NCBI GenBank assembly: GCA_902776435.1
Contig: CACYQB010000004.1
Span: 62,001-126,000, forward strand
Direction: 5' to 3'
Origin: an uncultured Bacteroidales bacterium
GTDB taxonomy: Bacteria; Bacteroidota; Bacteroidia; Bacteroidales; Muribaculaceae
Length of the DNA stretch: 64,000 nucleotides
The position numbers were made by a program, and so were the translations under genes. Below are positions 37,361 to 47,100 of this stretch, piece after piece (position 1 is the stretch's first letter; the number at the start of each line of letters is the position of its first letter). The notes below the pieces were generated by a model. That model saw only the letters and a program-made list of their open reading frames with translations, ran no database searches and had not been told where the DNA came from.

Positions 37361-37897
37361 ATGTCTATGAAGAATTTGTTTCTTATTTTGGCTTTGATTC
37401 TACCAATAAAAATATCCGCAAGGAACATTCGCCCAATGGATTTACAAGAATCAGATTTAGATGTTGGTTCTTTTAAGATTTGGTTACTTTTTATTTGTGG
37501 CTTTGTCATATTATGTGTTATTGCACTAATTGCAGATGGTATTAGAATAGTACTGAACAAGTGGTTCCCTAGGCCCTATAGTTTAGATAAGGGTGAATAT
37601 GTCTTTGTAAGCTATGTAGACCAAAAGTGTTTTAAAGAATCAGGAGAACAACCAAAATCTACATATAAAAGTATTGACAGTGCCACAATGGCTGCCATCT
37701 ATGTCAAGGATGGTGAATACTACTATGATTGGGTTGGTAAGTTCCTGCCAGTAGAAGAAAACCCCTACTTTGGTGATACAACTATAGGTGAATGGGGAAC
37801 ATATAAGTATAGATACAAAGTGGTATTTGCAACAAAAAAGTATTGCCCACAGGGGTGGAGTTATTTTTACTTTAACTTTCCTACAAAGAAAGATTAA
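37361..37897 (+). CDS. Hypothetical membrane protein next to the LRR gene
   Basis: 178 residues, unrecognised family. It has an N-terminal hydrophobic stretch (LFLILALILPIKISA), which may be a signal peptide, and one clear membrane segment (IWLLFICGFVILCVIALIADG). A C-terminal domain of about 110 residues rich in Tyr and Lys follows. A second ATG two codons in is an alternative start. It is probably co-transcribed with the LRR gene and could be its membrane partner. A terminator follows directly. Confidence 0.6.
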   Translation: MSMKNLFLILALILPIKISARNIRPMDLQESDLDVGSFKIWLLFICGFVILCVIALIADGIRIVLNKWFPRPYSLDKGEYVFVSYVDQKCFKESGEQPKSTYKSIDSATMAAIYVKDGEYYYDWVGKFLPVEENPYFGDTTIGEWGTYKYRYKVVFATKKYCPQGWSYFYFNFPTKKD

Positions 37898-37927
37898 GTT
37901 GCATCCACATTTAATAACAAAATAATC

Positions 37928-37966
37928 CTACCCTAGAAATTGTACTAAGGTGGGGCTTTTTTACTC
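37928..37966 (+). terminator. Intrinsic terminator after the LRR cassette
   Basis: CCTACCCTAG and CTAAGGTGGGG pair imperfectly around an AT-rich loop, followed by CTTTTTT. The remaining sequence to the comM stop (37967-38189) is AT-rich and shows nothing further that I can assign. Confidence 0.55.
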
Positions 37967-38189
37967 TCTTATTCCCATCATATCTCAACTATTTACCTAA
38001 TTGTCCAGATAAGGTGGTCTTTTACTGTGTTTTCCAAGTCGCAAATTTCTGAAGTATAATAGAGACAACTTTTGACTTGATTATCTTTATATCTGTTAAA
38101 ATTTCTCAATAACTAGTTATTGATTCAAAATCTATGTATCAATACATTACACTTCTTTTGGTGGTAGTCTTATTCCAAGGTTGCAAAAA

Positions 38190-39737
38190 CTACAAACAAC
38201 TGCCGAGGTAGGTGGGGCGGTCGAGGTTGCGGTAGGCGATGGCTTCCATGATGTGGTGGTCGAGGACGTCTGCGGTGCCCTCGAGGTCGGCGATGGTGCG
38301 GGCGACCTTGAGGATGCGGTCGTAGGCCCTTGCGCTCATGTTCATGCGTTCCATGGCGTCGCGAAGTTTTTCTAGGCCGGCGGCGTTGGGCTCGGCGTAT
38401 TTGTGCAGCAGGGAGGGGGTCATCTGGGCGTTGCAGTGGATGCCGGGTTCGTCCTTGAAGCGGCGCTCTTGGAGCATCCTTGCGGCAATGACGCGCTGGC
38501 GGATGGCGGCGCTGGGTTCGCCTGGGGCCTTGCTGGACATCTGGTCGAAATCGACGGGCTGGACTTCGATCTGCAGGTCGATGCGGTCGAGTAGCGGGCC
38601 CGATATCTTGCTCATGTAGTGCGTGCGCTGGTACTCGTTGCAGACGCACTTCTTCTTGGGATGCCCATAGTACCCGCACGGGCACGGATTCATCGATGCC
38701 ACGAGCATGAACGAGGCGGGATATTCAGTCGAGTATTTCGCCCTACTGATACTTATTATCCTATCTTCCAGCGGCTGACGGAGAACTTCCAGCACGCTTT
38801 TCGGATATTCTGCGAATTCATCAAGATAGAGGATTCCATTGTGAGCCAGGCTGATTTCACCGGGCTTGGGGAAGTTGCCGCCACCGACGAGGGCCACGGG
38901 CGAGATGGTGTGGTGCGGGCTGCGGAAGGGGCGCGTCGTCATCAGTGTGGTGCCTTGGGGCAGTTTGCCGGCCACGCTATGGATCTTGGTGGTCTCGAGG
39001 GCCTCGCTCAGCGTGAGCGGCGGCATGATGGACGGCAATCGTTTGGCCATCATTGACTTTCCCGAGCCAGGACTGCCCACGAGCAGGATGTTGTGGCCGC
39101 CTGCACAAGCGACCTCGAAGGCGCGCTTCACGTTCTCTTGCCCCTTCACCTCTGCAAAATCATAGGGGAAGACGCCCTGTGCCTTGGCAAACTCGGCACG
39201 GGTATCGACCACCGTGGGTTCCAGCTCAATCTCGCCATTGAAGAATTTCACCACATCGATGAAGTTGTCCACACCGTAGATGTCGAGGTTGTTGACCACG
39301 GCCGCCTCAAGGGCGTTGGCGCGCGGAAGGATAAAGCCGTCGAGGTGCAGTTGTCGGGCCAGAATCGCCATGGGCAGGGCTCCCTTGATGGGACGCAGGC
39401 TGCCATCCAGCGAGAGTTCGCCCATGAGCATGTAGCGGTCGAGGCGTTCAGGGTTGATTTTCTCGTCGCCAGCGAGAATGCCGATGGCTAGCGGCAGGTC
39501 ATAGGCCGACCCCTCCTTCTTGATATCGGCTGGGGACATGTTCACCATGACCTGCTTGCCCGGGAAGTCATAGCCCGTCTGCTGCACAGCGCAACGCACG
39601 CGCTCGGCGCTCTCCTTGACCGCCGTGTCGGGCAGGCCGATGATCATGAATCCGACTCCCCACTTGACCGATACCTCAATCTCGACCTTGATGGCATCGA
39701 TGCCATGCACTGCTGCTCCAACCGTTCTCGCTAACAT
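38190..39737 (-). CDS. comM: ComM/YifB family Mg-chelatase-like AAA+ ATPase (intact)
   Basis: 515 residues, the normal family length. ComM is a hexameric branch-migration helicase that aids integration of DNA taken up in natural transformation. Visible are the N-terminal ChlI domain (VEIEVSVKWGVGFMIIGLPD, NMSPADIKKEGSAYDLPLA), Walker A GSPGSGKSMMAKRLP near 226, SPHHTISPVALVGG, Walker B ILYLDEF near 303, the CNEYQ and RIDLQIEVQPVDFD segments and the Mg_chelatase_C domain. It is the only complete copy; five 3' fragments lie beyond its stop. A minus-strand -7 element TAATTTTG (complement of 39766-39773) lies about 30 nt before the start. Confidence 0.93.
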   Translation of the reverse strand: MLARTVGAAVHGIDAIKVEIEVSVKWGVGFMIIGLPDTAVKESAERVRCAVQQTGYDFPGKQVMVNMSPADIKKEGSAYDLPLAIGILAGDEKINPERLDRYMLMGELSLDGSLRPIKGALPMAILARQLHLDGFILPRANALEAAVVNNLDIYGVDNFIDVVKFFNGEIELEPTVVDTRAEFAKAQGVFPYDFAEVKGQENVKRAFEVACAGGHNILLVGSPGSGKSMMAKRLPSIMPPLTLSEALETTKIHSVAGKLPQGTTLMTTRPFRSPHHTISPVALVGGGNFPKPGEISLAHNGILYLDEFAEYPKSVLEVLRQPLEDRIISISRAKYSTEYPASFMLVASMNPCPCGYYGHPKKKCVCNEYQRTHYMSKISGPLLDRIDLQIEVQPVDFDQMSSKAPGEPSAAIRQRVIAARMLQERRFKDEPGIHCNAQMTPSLLHKYAEPNAAGLEKLRDAMERMNMSARAYDRILKVARTIADLEGTADVLDHHIMEAIAYRNLDRPTYLGSCL

Positions 39738-39912
39738 ATTGCCTGTTTTGTTTTATAGATTCTCGCAAAATTACTCATTTCGACGCTTCCTAGCAAGGGA
39801 AAGTGACCGATTTATTAGGGTGGACTGACAAATTGGCATGAGATTTGCAGTTTGATGGTAGAATAAGTTTTGAGAGTTAATGAAAGGTTATATGTAAAGA
39901 AAGGAGTGACCA

Positions 39913-40137
39913 ATGTCTGTATTTAGGGTAATACTGTCGATTATCTTCCCGCCACTGGCTGTGTTGGATAAGGGATGTGGGTCAATACTGATTGTGACGT
40001 TGCTGACGTGTGCTGGATGGATTCCAGGCGTCATCGGAGCATTAGTGATTCTCAATAATGATAAGAACGTCACGCCCCCTCCCACTTACCCGACTTATCC
40101 CACCACTAACAACAGACGCACGCGCTGTGATTATTAA
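39913..40137 (+). CDS. Pmp3/YqaE family small membrane protein
   Basis: 74 residues with two hydrophobic segments in the Pmp3 (UPF0057) arrangement: VILSIIFPPLAVLDKGCG, then TLLTCAGWIPGVIGALVIL. A Pro/Thr/Asn-rich tail follows (PPPTYPTYPTTNN). Family members affect membrane potential and salt tolerance. A purine-rich AAGGAG sits 8 nt before the ATG, which is noteworthy because Bacteroidetes seldom use strong Shine-Dalgarno sites. A strong terminator follows. Confidence 0.85.
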   Translation: MSVFRVILSIIFPPLAVLDKGCGSILIVTLLTCAGWIPGVIGALVILNNDKNVTPPPTYPTYPTTNNRRTRCDY

Positions 40138-40193
40138 TGATGAGAGGCTGCCTATAGGAAAAAACACCGACACCCATAAAAGCATACACTCCT

Positions 40194-40231
40194 GTCGAGG
40201 ACCCGACCCCATGGGCCCTCGACGTTTTCTT
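40194..40231 (+). terminator. Strong intrinsic terminator after the Pmp3-like gene
   Basis: GTCGAGG and CCCTCGAC arms with a GC-rich interior (inner CCCATGGG) followed by TTTTCTTTTT. Confidence 0.8.
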
Positions 40232-40568
40232 TTTAGGAGTTAGGAGTGAGGAGTGAGAAGTTAGGAGTTAGGAGGCTCGGATGTCGCCTGTAAAAAGAAT
40301 CGTGCTTCGCACGAGAAATTAAACAAAATTAGTAATAAAGTTTTTTAAATTTCTTGCGAGCCCTTGTGAGCAATCATGAAGAGGCTTTAGGCGGTCGGGT
40401 AGCCCTCAGATAATTCAGAGTGTTCAGTTGTTTAAAGAAGGGACACCCCCTTTAAACTCTAAACTCTAAACTTTAAACTGCGAGCGTAGCGAGCATAGAA
40501 TAGAGAAGCGTGATTCAGGGGGTGGAATTGTTAAAAATAATCAATGGGGCAAAAAAAACGGCTGATAT
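40232..40568. repeat. Extragenic low-complexity and hairpin repeats before tnaA
   Basis: This stretch contains GTTAGGAGT-type tandem words (40233-40274), the dispersed hairpin element at 40297-40330, and three CTCTAAACT/CTTTAAACT words (40452-40479). A small GCGAGCGTAGCGAGC inverted repeat follows. No gene is visible. Confidence 0.6.
40297..40330 (-). repeat. Second copy of the dispersed AT-rich/hairpin element
   Basis: Reverse complement of 13772-13805: AATTTTGTTTAATTTCTCG is identical, then the hairpin reads CGTGC-GAA-GCACG instead of CGCGC-AAA-GCGCG, then ATTC. The T-A pair in place of a C-G pair keeps the stem intact. Confidence 0.75.
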
Positions 40569-40599
40569 TTTGCCAGTTCGGCAAGTTGCCGTAACTTTG
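40569..40599 (+). promoter_or_regulatory. tnaA promoter
   Basis: TTTG at 40569, exactly 19 bp, then TAACTTTG at 40592-40599. The leader of about 80 nt contains a 9-bp inverted repeat (AAAATTGAA / TTCAATTTT, 40604-40643 region). I see no TnaC-like leader peptide. Confidence 0.75.
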
Positions 40600-40687
40600 C
40601 ATAAAAATTGAATATAATTACCTTTTTTAGGGGTTCAATTTTGCCGAAATTTGTAAAAGAAAGTTTAACCTAAATATTTGATTATCA

Positions 40688-42064
40688 ATGGAATTACCAT
40701 TCGCTGAATCTTGGAAAATCAAGATGATTGAGCCGCTTCGCAAGAGCACTCGTGCCGAGCGTGAGCAATGGCTCAAAGAAGCTCACAACAACGTTTTCAT
40801 GCTCAAAGCTGAGCAGGTTTACATCGACTGTCTGACCGACTCCGGTACGGGTGCGATGAGCGACCGTCAGTGGGCCGAGATGATGCTGGGTGACGAGAGT
40901 TACGCCGGTGCCACCTCATTCTATAAGTTCGAGAGCGTAGTACAACGCATCTTCGGCTTCAAGTATGTCATCCCCACCCACCAGGGCCGTGCAGCCGAGA
41001 ACGTGCTGTTCTCCTACCTGGTTAAGGCAGGTAACGTGATCCCCGGTAACGCTCACTTCGATACCACTAAAGGTCACATCGAGAGCCGCCACGCCAAGGC
41101 CATCGATGTCACTATCGACGAGGCCAAGGACACCCAGCTCGAGATCCCCTTCAAGGGCAACGTATCGCTGGAGAAGCTGGAGAAGGTGCTCAAGGAGAAC
41201 GAGGGCAATGTCCCCTTCATGGTACTCACCGTGACCAATAACACCGTCGGAGGTCAGCCCGTGTCGATGCAGAACATCAAGGACACCTGCGAGCTGTGCC
41301 ACAAGTATGGCGTGCCCGTTGTGATGGACAGCGCCCGCTTTGCCGAGAACTCCTATTTTATCAAGACCCGTGAGGAGGGCTACGCTGACAAGACCATCAA
41401 GGAGATTGCCCGCGAGATGTACTCCTACGTTGACGCTATGACCATGTCCGCCAAGAAGGACGGCGTTGTCAATATGGGCGGTTTCATCGCCACCAACCGC
41501 GAGGACTGGTACGAGGGTGCCAAGCTGTTCTGTATCCCCTTCGAGGGCTTTATCACCTACGGTGGTATGAACGGCCGCGACCTCAATGCTCTGGCAGTCG
41601 GTCTGGACGAGAACACCGAGTTTGAAATGCTCGAGACTCGCATCCACCAGGTACAGTACCTGGCCAGCAAGCTCGACGAGTATGGCATCCCCTATCAGCG
41701 TCCCGTGGGCGGCCACGCCCTGTTCATCGACGCCGACAAGGTGCTGTGCAACGTTCCCAAGGAAGAGTTCCCTGCTCAGACCCTGACCTGCGAGCTCTAT
41801 CTGGAGGCAGGCATCCGCGGTTGCGAGATCGGCTACATCCTGGCCGACCGTGACCCCGTGACCCGCGAGAACCGCTTCGGTGGCCTCGACCTGCTGCGCC
41901 TGTGCATCGCCCGCCGCGTTTACACCGACAACCACATGAACGTGATTGCCGCCGCCTTGAAGAACGTCTATGACCGCCGCAACGAGATCACGCGCGGTGT
42001 CGCCATCGAGTGGGAAGCTCCCCTGATGCGCCACTTCACCGTGAAGCTCAAACGACTGGGCTAA
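40688..42064 (+). CDS. tnaA: Tryptophanase
   Basis: PLP enzyme that splits tryptophan to indole, pyruvate and ammonia. 458 residues. The PLP lysine is the second K of SAKKDGVVNMGG (residue 257). LTDSGTGAMSDRQW, PTHQGRAAEN, MDSARFAENSYFIKTREEG and CELYLEAGIRGCEIG match tryptophanases of Bacteroides rather than tyrosine phenol-lyase, although the two families are close relatives. It is a single gene with its own promoter and terminator; no tryptophan permease gene is next to it. In a gut organism it would make it an indole producer. Confidence 0.93.
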   Translation: MELPFAESWKIKMIEPLRKSTRAEREQWLKEAHNNVFMLKAEQVYIDCLTDSGTGAMSDRQWAEMMLGDESYAGATSFYKFESVVQRIFGFKYVIPTHQGRAAENVLFSYLVKAGNVIPGNAHFDTTKGHIESRHAKAIDVTIDEAKDTQLEIPFKGNVSLEKLEKVLKENEGNVPFMVLTVTNNTVGGQPVSMQNIKDTCELCHKYGVPVVMDSARFAENSYFIKTREEGYADKTIKEIAREMYSYVDAMTMSAKKDGVVNMGGFIATNREDWYEGAKLFCIPFEGFITYGGMNGRDLNALAVGLDENTEFEMLETRIHQVQYLASKLDEYGIPYQRPVGGHALFIDADKVLCNVPKEEFPAQTLTCELYLEAGIRGCEIGYILADRDPVTRENRFGGLDLLRLCIARRVYTDNHMNVIAAALKNVYDRRNEITRGVAIEWEAPLMRHFTVKLKRLG

Positions 42065-42100
42065 AAGTAAAACCCAATACCATTAACTAACCTTTATCGA

Positions 42101-42131
42101 AACAACGGCGGGGAACACCCGCCGTTGTTGT
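42101..42131 (+). terminator. Intrinsic terminator after tnaA
   Basis: AACAACGGCGGG and CCCGCCGTTGTT form a perfect 12-bp stem with loop GAACA. Confidence 0.8.
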
Positions 42132-42143
42132 GTAATGTGCTGT

Positions 42144-42175
42144 TTTGGGAGATTGAGGATTTTTACCTATTTTTG
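42144..42175 (+). promoter_or_regulatory. Promoter of the TPR/AraC regulator gene
   Basis: TTTG at 42144, 20 bp, TATTTTTG at 42168-42175; the ATG follows 20 nt later. Confidence 0.65.
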
Positions 42176-42195
42176 TAGCTCAATTCATTGATGAG

Positions 42196-43881
42196 ATGAG
42201 CCAAGCTGCTAGAGTCATATTGTGCGCCATTGCCCTGCTGCTGTGCAGGACAGGCCTTGCCCATGACCAGTCGTGGGAGCATAGCAAATGGCTTAATCTG
42301 CCCATCGAGCGGCTGATGGACATGGCCGACAAGGATATTGCCAATGGAAACAAGAAGGACACGGCACTAATGTGCTACACGATTGTTGCCAACCGCTACG
42401 AGACATCCCTGTCGCGGGAGCAGAAAGTCATGTGCAAGGATGCGAACATGCGGCTGTGGTCCATCTATTTCTATGACTTCTATGATTATCCCAAGTGCTT
42501 TGACTGTCTGACCCGTGCACTCGAGATTGCTGATGCCGGCGGCATTGAGGATGCCAACATCTTTTTGGGCTTTGGTTGCATGTACCAGACCATCTCGGAG
42601 GAGTGCAGTGATGATGAGCTGGGGGCGACGGCACTCAGTTATTACCAGCGGGCCCTGTCTGTAGGACTTAAGACACACGACGACAAGCATGCCGACATGG
42701 CGTGTACCGACGTGCTGGCCATGGCACACGCGCTGGGCGGATTAAAACCGATTACCAGCACGTGGGAGAATTACCTGCAGTTGCCCGAGAATAACGAGAC
42801 CTGGATTTTGCGTCGTTACAACAAGATGCTTTATCAAGCGTTTTCCAACGTTGAGAATAAGCAGTTTGATGATGCTATTGAAGTGTATAACAGACAATTA
42901 CAGCTGATAGATACCACCCAATACTCGCGCTTGATCTATTTCACTCATGTCGAGAAAGCCAAAGTCCATGCCATGAAAAGTGATTACCGACAAGCCATCG
43001 AAGCATTGAAGCAGTCGGAGCGCATCGCCGTTGATCTGGAAATGAAAGATTGCAAGCTAGAGGTGTACGGCATGCTCTCACAATACTACCAGCGGCTGGG
43101 TGATCACAGCTTGCGTGAACATTATTATAATAAATATTCTCAGCTCCGAGACACGTTAACCAACTATCAGCAACTCGCTAGCGTGAGCGAAATGGAATTC
43201 CGCAACGAGTTGAAGGGAATGGAGCAGGAGATGACCGATATCAAGCGGCACCGCGAGGTGATGAACATCGTCACCCTGGTTTCACTGGCATTCCTGCTAG
43301 TGCTGCTGGTGCTGCTTTATCTCGTGTACAAGAAGAACCGCGAACTGACCCGCTCCAACCAATCGTTGTACCAGAAGAACGTGGAAATGCTGCGAGCCGA
43401 GGAAGAAGAGCGCCGCATGCGCCGCCAGTTGCAGGATAAGGAGCCGCTACACCCCGATGACATTGGCGACAATCAGTCTGATGCCGATGTCAAGTACAAG
43501 GGCAGCCACCTGAGCGATGAGGACAAGCAGCAACTGCTGGCACGCATCCAGGAAGTGATGGATACCAACCAGGAAATCTTCACTCCAGATTTCACGCTTG
43601 AGCGCTTAGCGACCCTGTTGGGTTCAAGGTACAAATATGTGTCCCAGGTCATCAACGAGCATTATCAGCAGAACTTCAACAACTTCTTGAACTCCTACCG
43701 AATCAAGGAAGCCTGCAAGCGCATGGGTGACATTGAGAACTATGGCAACTACACCATCGAGGCTATCAGCGAGAGTGTGGGCTTCAAGTCTCGCTCGACC
43801 TTTGTGTCATCGTTCAAGCGCATCACGGGGCTGACTCCGTCGCAGTACCAGCGCATGGCCCAACGTGAGGCCCAATTCTGA
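42196..43881 (+). CDS. Membrane-anchored TPR regulator with AraC-type DNA-binding domain
   Basis: 561 residues. An N-terminal signal or anchor segment (VILCAIALLLCRTGLA) is followed by a periplasmic TPR-like helical region (about 30-350). One membrane segment comes next (IVTLVSLAFLLVLLVLLYLVY, ~357-380), then a cytoplasmic coiled linker. The C-terminal AraC/HTH_18 domain carries FTLERLATLLGSRYKYVSQVINE and YTIEAISESVGFKSRSTFVSSFKRITGLTPSQYQ. The topology is that of Bacteroidetes one-protein sensors that link an outside signal to gene expression. It reads toward the large exported-protein gene, a possible target. A GNRA-loop terminator follows. Confidence 0.87.
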   Translation: MSQAARVILCAIALLLCRTGLAHDQSWEHSKWLNLPIERLMDMADKDIANGNKKDTALMCYTIVANRYETSLSREQKVMCKDANMRLWSIYFYDFYDYPKCFDCLTRALEIADAGGIEDANIFLGFGCMYQTISEECSDDELGATALSYYQRALSVGLKTHDDKHADMACTDVLAMAHALGGLKPITSTWENYLQLPENNETWILRRYNKMLYQAFSNVENKQFDDAIEVYNRQLQLIDTTQYSRLIYFTHVEKAKVHAMKSDYRQAIEALKQSERIAVDLEMKDCKLEVYGMLSQYYQRLGDHSLREHYYNKYSQLRDTLTNYQQLASVSEMEFRNELKGMEQEMTDIKRHREVMNIVTLVSLAFLLVLLVLLYLVYKKNRELTRSNQSLYQKNVEMLRAEEEERRMRRQLQDKEPLHPDDIGDNQSDADVKYKGSHLSDEDKQQLLARIQEVMDTNQEIFTPDFTLERLATLLGSRYKYVSQVINEHYQQNFNNFLNSYRIKEACKRMGDIENYGNYTIEAISESVGFKSRSTFVSSFKRITGLTPSQYQRMAQREAQF

Positions 43882-43919
43882 AAAAAGTCGATGAAATCGA
43901 GCAAAAAGTTGCATCAGGG

Positions 43920-43942
43920 CGCCTTGAAAAGGGCGTTTTTTT
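43920..43942 (+). terminator. Intrinsic terminator with GAAA tetraloop
   Basis: CGCCTT-GAAA-AGGGCG followed by seven T residues, a compact and strong terminator. Confidence 0.8.
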
Positions 43943-44101
43943 GTGTAAATTGCCGAAATCCGTACAATTTGTAATAAAGAATATAAGGTTTTAGGCCCTT
44001 TTATTTTGTATTTTTGCGATGTGTAACTAACCGTGCTGTGCCATTTCACCCAGAGTTGACACAGCCCTAATTAATCACCAATTAATTATCAGGATCAATC
44101 A

Positions 44102-47100
44102 ATGAGAAGAATTAGAACCTTACTCGCGATGCTGGCGCTGGTGGCACTCATGTCACCTGCTGCCGAGCAATCCACGACCTACAATGCAGCTCCCAAGTCT
44201 GTCAAGCAGGTCGTGAAGACCCAGCAGAGGGCCAAGATGCTCCCCAAGCATGAGCCCTCATCAAGGAAGAAGGCTCCGAGTGCTGACCAGTTCCAGGGGC
44301 TGACGATGTATGTCAACCTGACCAACTCCAACGAGTGGGCTGGCTATGGCATCGGTTCGGTACCCTATGGTATCTATCGCTACACCATCGGTGACAACAG
44401 TGGCTTCCAGGCTTTGGCTACCGACTTGCGTTACAACTTCATGGCTAGCGCCATGGGCCGTGACCAGCTCGTGGGCGCAAGGCCAATGGAGATTTTCGGC
44501 ACACTCAACGGTGTCGAGTATGATGGTTTGAGCCGCGATGACTTCAGCGAACTGTGGGCACAGGTCTATGAACAGGTGGACTACAGCTACATCCCCTCGG
44601 CAATGGCCTATGATGTGACCAGCGATGTCATCTACTCAATTCAGTACAACAGCGACCTGTCTGGACTGAATGTAGCCAAGTGGAACCCCATTACCCGCAT
44701 GTTTGAGGTGGTGGCTCCATGGCCCAATCAATTCCAGCCGCTGACCTTAGGTTTCACCCCCAATGGTGATATGTACTGCGTGGGCAGTGATGGTGAGTTC
44801 TACACGATCGACAAGAACGATGGCAGCGCCCGCCAGCTGTTTACTCTCGATGTGCCCCCCACGCTGTATGTGCAGGGTATGGGTTATGAGCCTCACAGCG
44901 GATGCTTCCTGTGGATGGCTGTCACCCAGCAGGGTAGCGGCATCTATGCCATCAACCCCTATGATGGCACCATGTCGCTCATCGAGCAACTCAATAACAA
45001 CGAGCAGGCTCCAACGGTGTTCTTCAAGGACAACCAGGCTCCCGACATGGCCCCCGCGGCCGCTACCGATCTGGCCTTTGACTTTGAAGGCGCATCTACC
45101 GATGGTACTATCAGCTTCACCGTTCCCACGACAACTTATGGTGGCAATGCCCTGAACGGCAACGTGAGGATGAGCATCTGGCTCGACGGTGAGCAGATTG
45201 TTGACTATGTGAGTGTCGCTCCTGGCAGCAAACAGACCTACAACCAGTCAGTGAGCAACGACAATCACTATGTGTATGTGCTGTTCGAGAATGAGGCTGG
45301 TTACTCGCCTGTCAACAGCGTTTACACCTATGCCGGCTATGATACCCCGCTGCCCGTGACCAACGTGAATTTCACTGTTGAGGACGGCGTGAGCCACCTC
45401 ACATGGGATGCTCCCGCAGGTGGTGTCAATGGTGGTTACCTCGAGAATGTGACCTACAGCGTCGTGCGCATGCCCGGCAGCGTCAAGGTCGCCGATGGCT
45501 TGAACGCTTGCGAGTTCAGCGAGACGCTTCCCAGTAAGATGGAGCGCTACTATTACATCGTTGCCCCGTACAATGCCGACGGCAAGCGCGGCGATGACGC
45601 CATGTCCAATGCCATCCTGGCGGGTACCGCCTTCCAGACTCCCTACTTTGATGACTTCAGTGACGTGACTACCCTTGACCTGTGGACCATCGTCAATGCC
45701 AACAATGATGAGAGCAGTTGGGGTTCTGCCTACACCTGGCAGTTCAACGACTATAACTCTTGCTGGGGCATTTACACGGGACCCTATAACATGGGTGAAG
45801 ACCAGGACGGCGCTGACGATTACCTTATCTCACCGGGTATCAATATCGAGCAGGGTATTTCCTACGCCTTGATCGTGAACATGCGCAACACATTTGCCAA
45901 CTACAAGGAGCGCGCCAGCCTGCTCGTGGGTACCGATCCGACGGATATTTCGACCTTCCAGGTTCTTGCCGAGGATGACGCCTATGATGTGGGTGGAAAC
46001 ACCACTCCGTGGGAAGCTGACTTCCAGGTTCCTGAGACTGGCACCTACTACTTTGCCGTTCGCGTTTACACGTTGAAGGAGGACAATGCATCGGGTATCT
46101 TTGTTTACTCGATGGCATTGAACCAGCTGGGTAAGAACGAGGCTCCTGCCGAAGTGACCAACCTGACCATCACACCCGATGAAGATGGCGAAATGGTTGC
46201 CGACGTGACCTTCACCGTTCCCACCACTACGCTCAATGGTAGTGAATTGACCAATCCGTTGACCGCTAACGTTTACCGTGATGGCAGCGAAACCGCTGTG
46301 GCACAATTCCCTGTTGAAGTTGGAGAGAATGCCCTGTGGACTGATAACACTGTTGAGGGCGTGGGCGTTCACACTTACACCGTCGGCATCAGCAACGAGG
46401 CTGGCGAGGGTAAGCGCGTGAGTGCCGAGGCCTTTATCGGCGTTTACACTGCCCCTTACGCCAACGCCTTTGACACCGAGGACGACGCCCGCTTCTTCGT
46501 CACCGTCAACGACTCGTCGGTTTACAGCTCCAACGAGTACCGCTGGCTCTGGAGCAACTACAACCAGAACCTGGCACTGGGTGGCTATGGCTACTTCGTG
46601 CAGCACCCTGTAGAGAAGATTTGGCTCTACATGCCTGCTATCAAGCTCGAGAAGGATATGGTTTACACTTATGCTTTCAACTGGAGCTACAACTCCTATA
46701 ACCAGGTATGTCCGGGCTACGCTGGCATCGGCATGGCTCCTGACTCGACGGCTCAGACCATCTATCCCGAGCAGTTGCCGTTCACCAATTATGGCGAGAA
46801 GGTGCTCATCGAAAATGAGGTGATTGCCACCGAGACGGGCAAGTACTATCCCTCAGTCCTCATGGTTGCCGATGTGGCGAGCAGCTACATCTCACCGAGC
46901 ATTGACGACATCTCCATCACGCTTGTTGGTTCGGCATTCGCACCTTATAGCGTCGAGAACCTCGTCGCCGAGCATGACAAGACGGGCTTGCTGAAGGTGA
47001 ACTTCGACTTCAACGCTCCCACAGTGGACTACGCTAAGCGTCCCCTTGAAGGCCCGATCACAGTCTATATCTTCCGTGCTGGATCGGCCATTCCTTTAAT

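Larger units (their letters stand above)
27688..38189. mobile_element. Accessory region built of cargo blocks separated by repeated comM 3' ends
   Basis: Downstream of the intact comM, in its transcription direction, further comM 3' ends recur at 34810-35520, 32451-32575, 29249-29884, 28273-28310 and 27691-27742. All are in the same orientation. Between them lie AT-rich cargo genes, which contrast with the GC-rich comM blocks. The long copies share the break point and a leader of about 240 bp. No integrase or transposase is present. A degenerate tRNA-Gly piece and a SLOG remnant also occur. I infer repeated cassette gain at the comM 3' end, by a mobile element that supplies its integrase elsewhere or by homologous recombination between copies. 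Confidence 0.65.

Noticed and set aside
38170..38685. Second minus-strand frame overlapping the comM 3' end
   Set aside because: Arg/Pro/His-rich off-frame reading of GC-rich comM sequence; the same artefact appears over copy C.
40232..40500. CRISPR array
   Set aside because: The short repeated words are simple tandem or hairpin repeats without regular spacers, and no cas genes are in the window.
40604..40687. tnaC-type leader peptide or riboswitch before tnaA
   Set aside because: No start codon followed by a Trp-containing short frame is seen; only an AT-rich inverted repeat is present.
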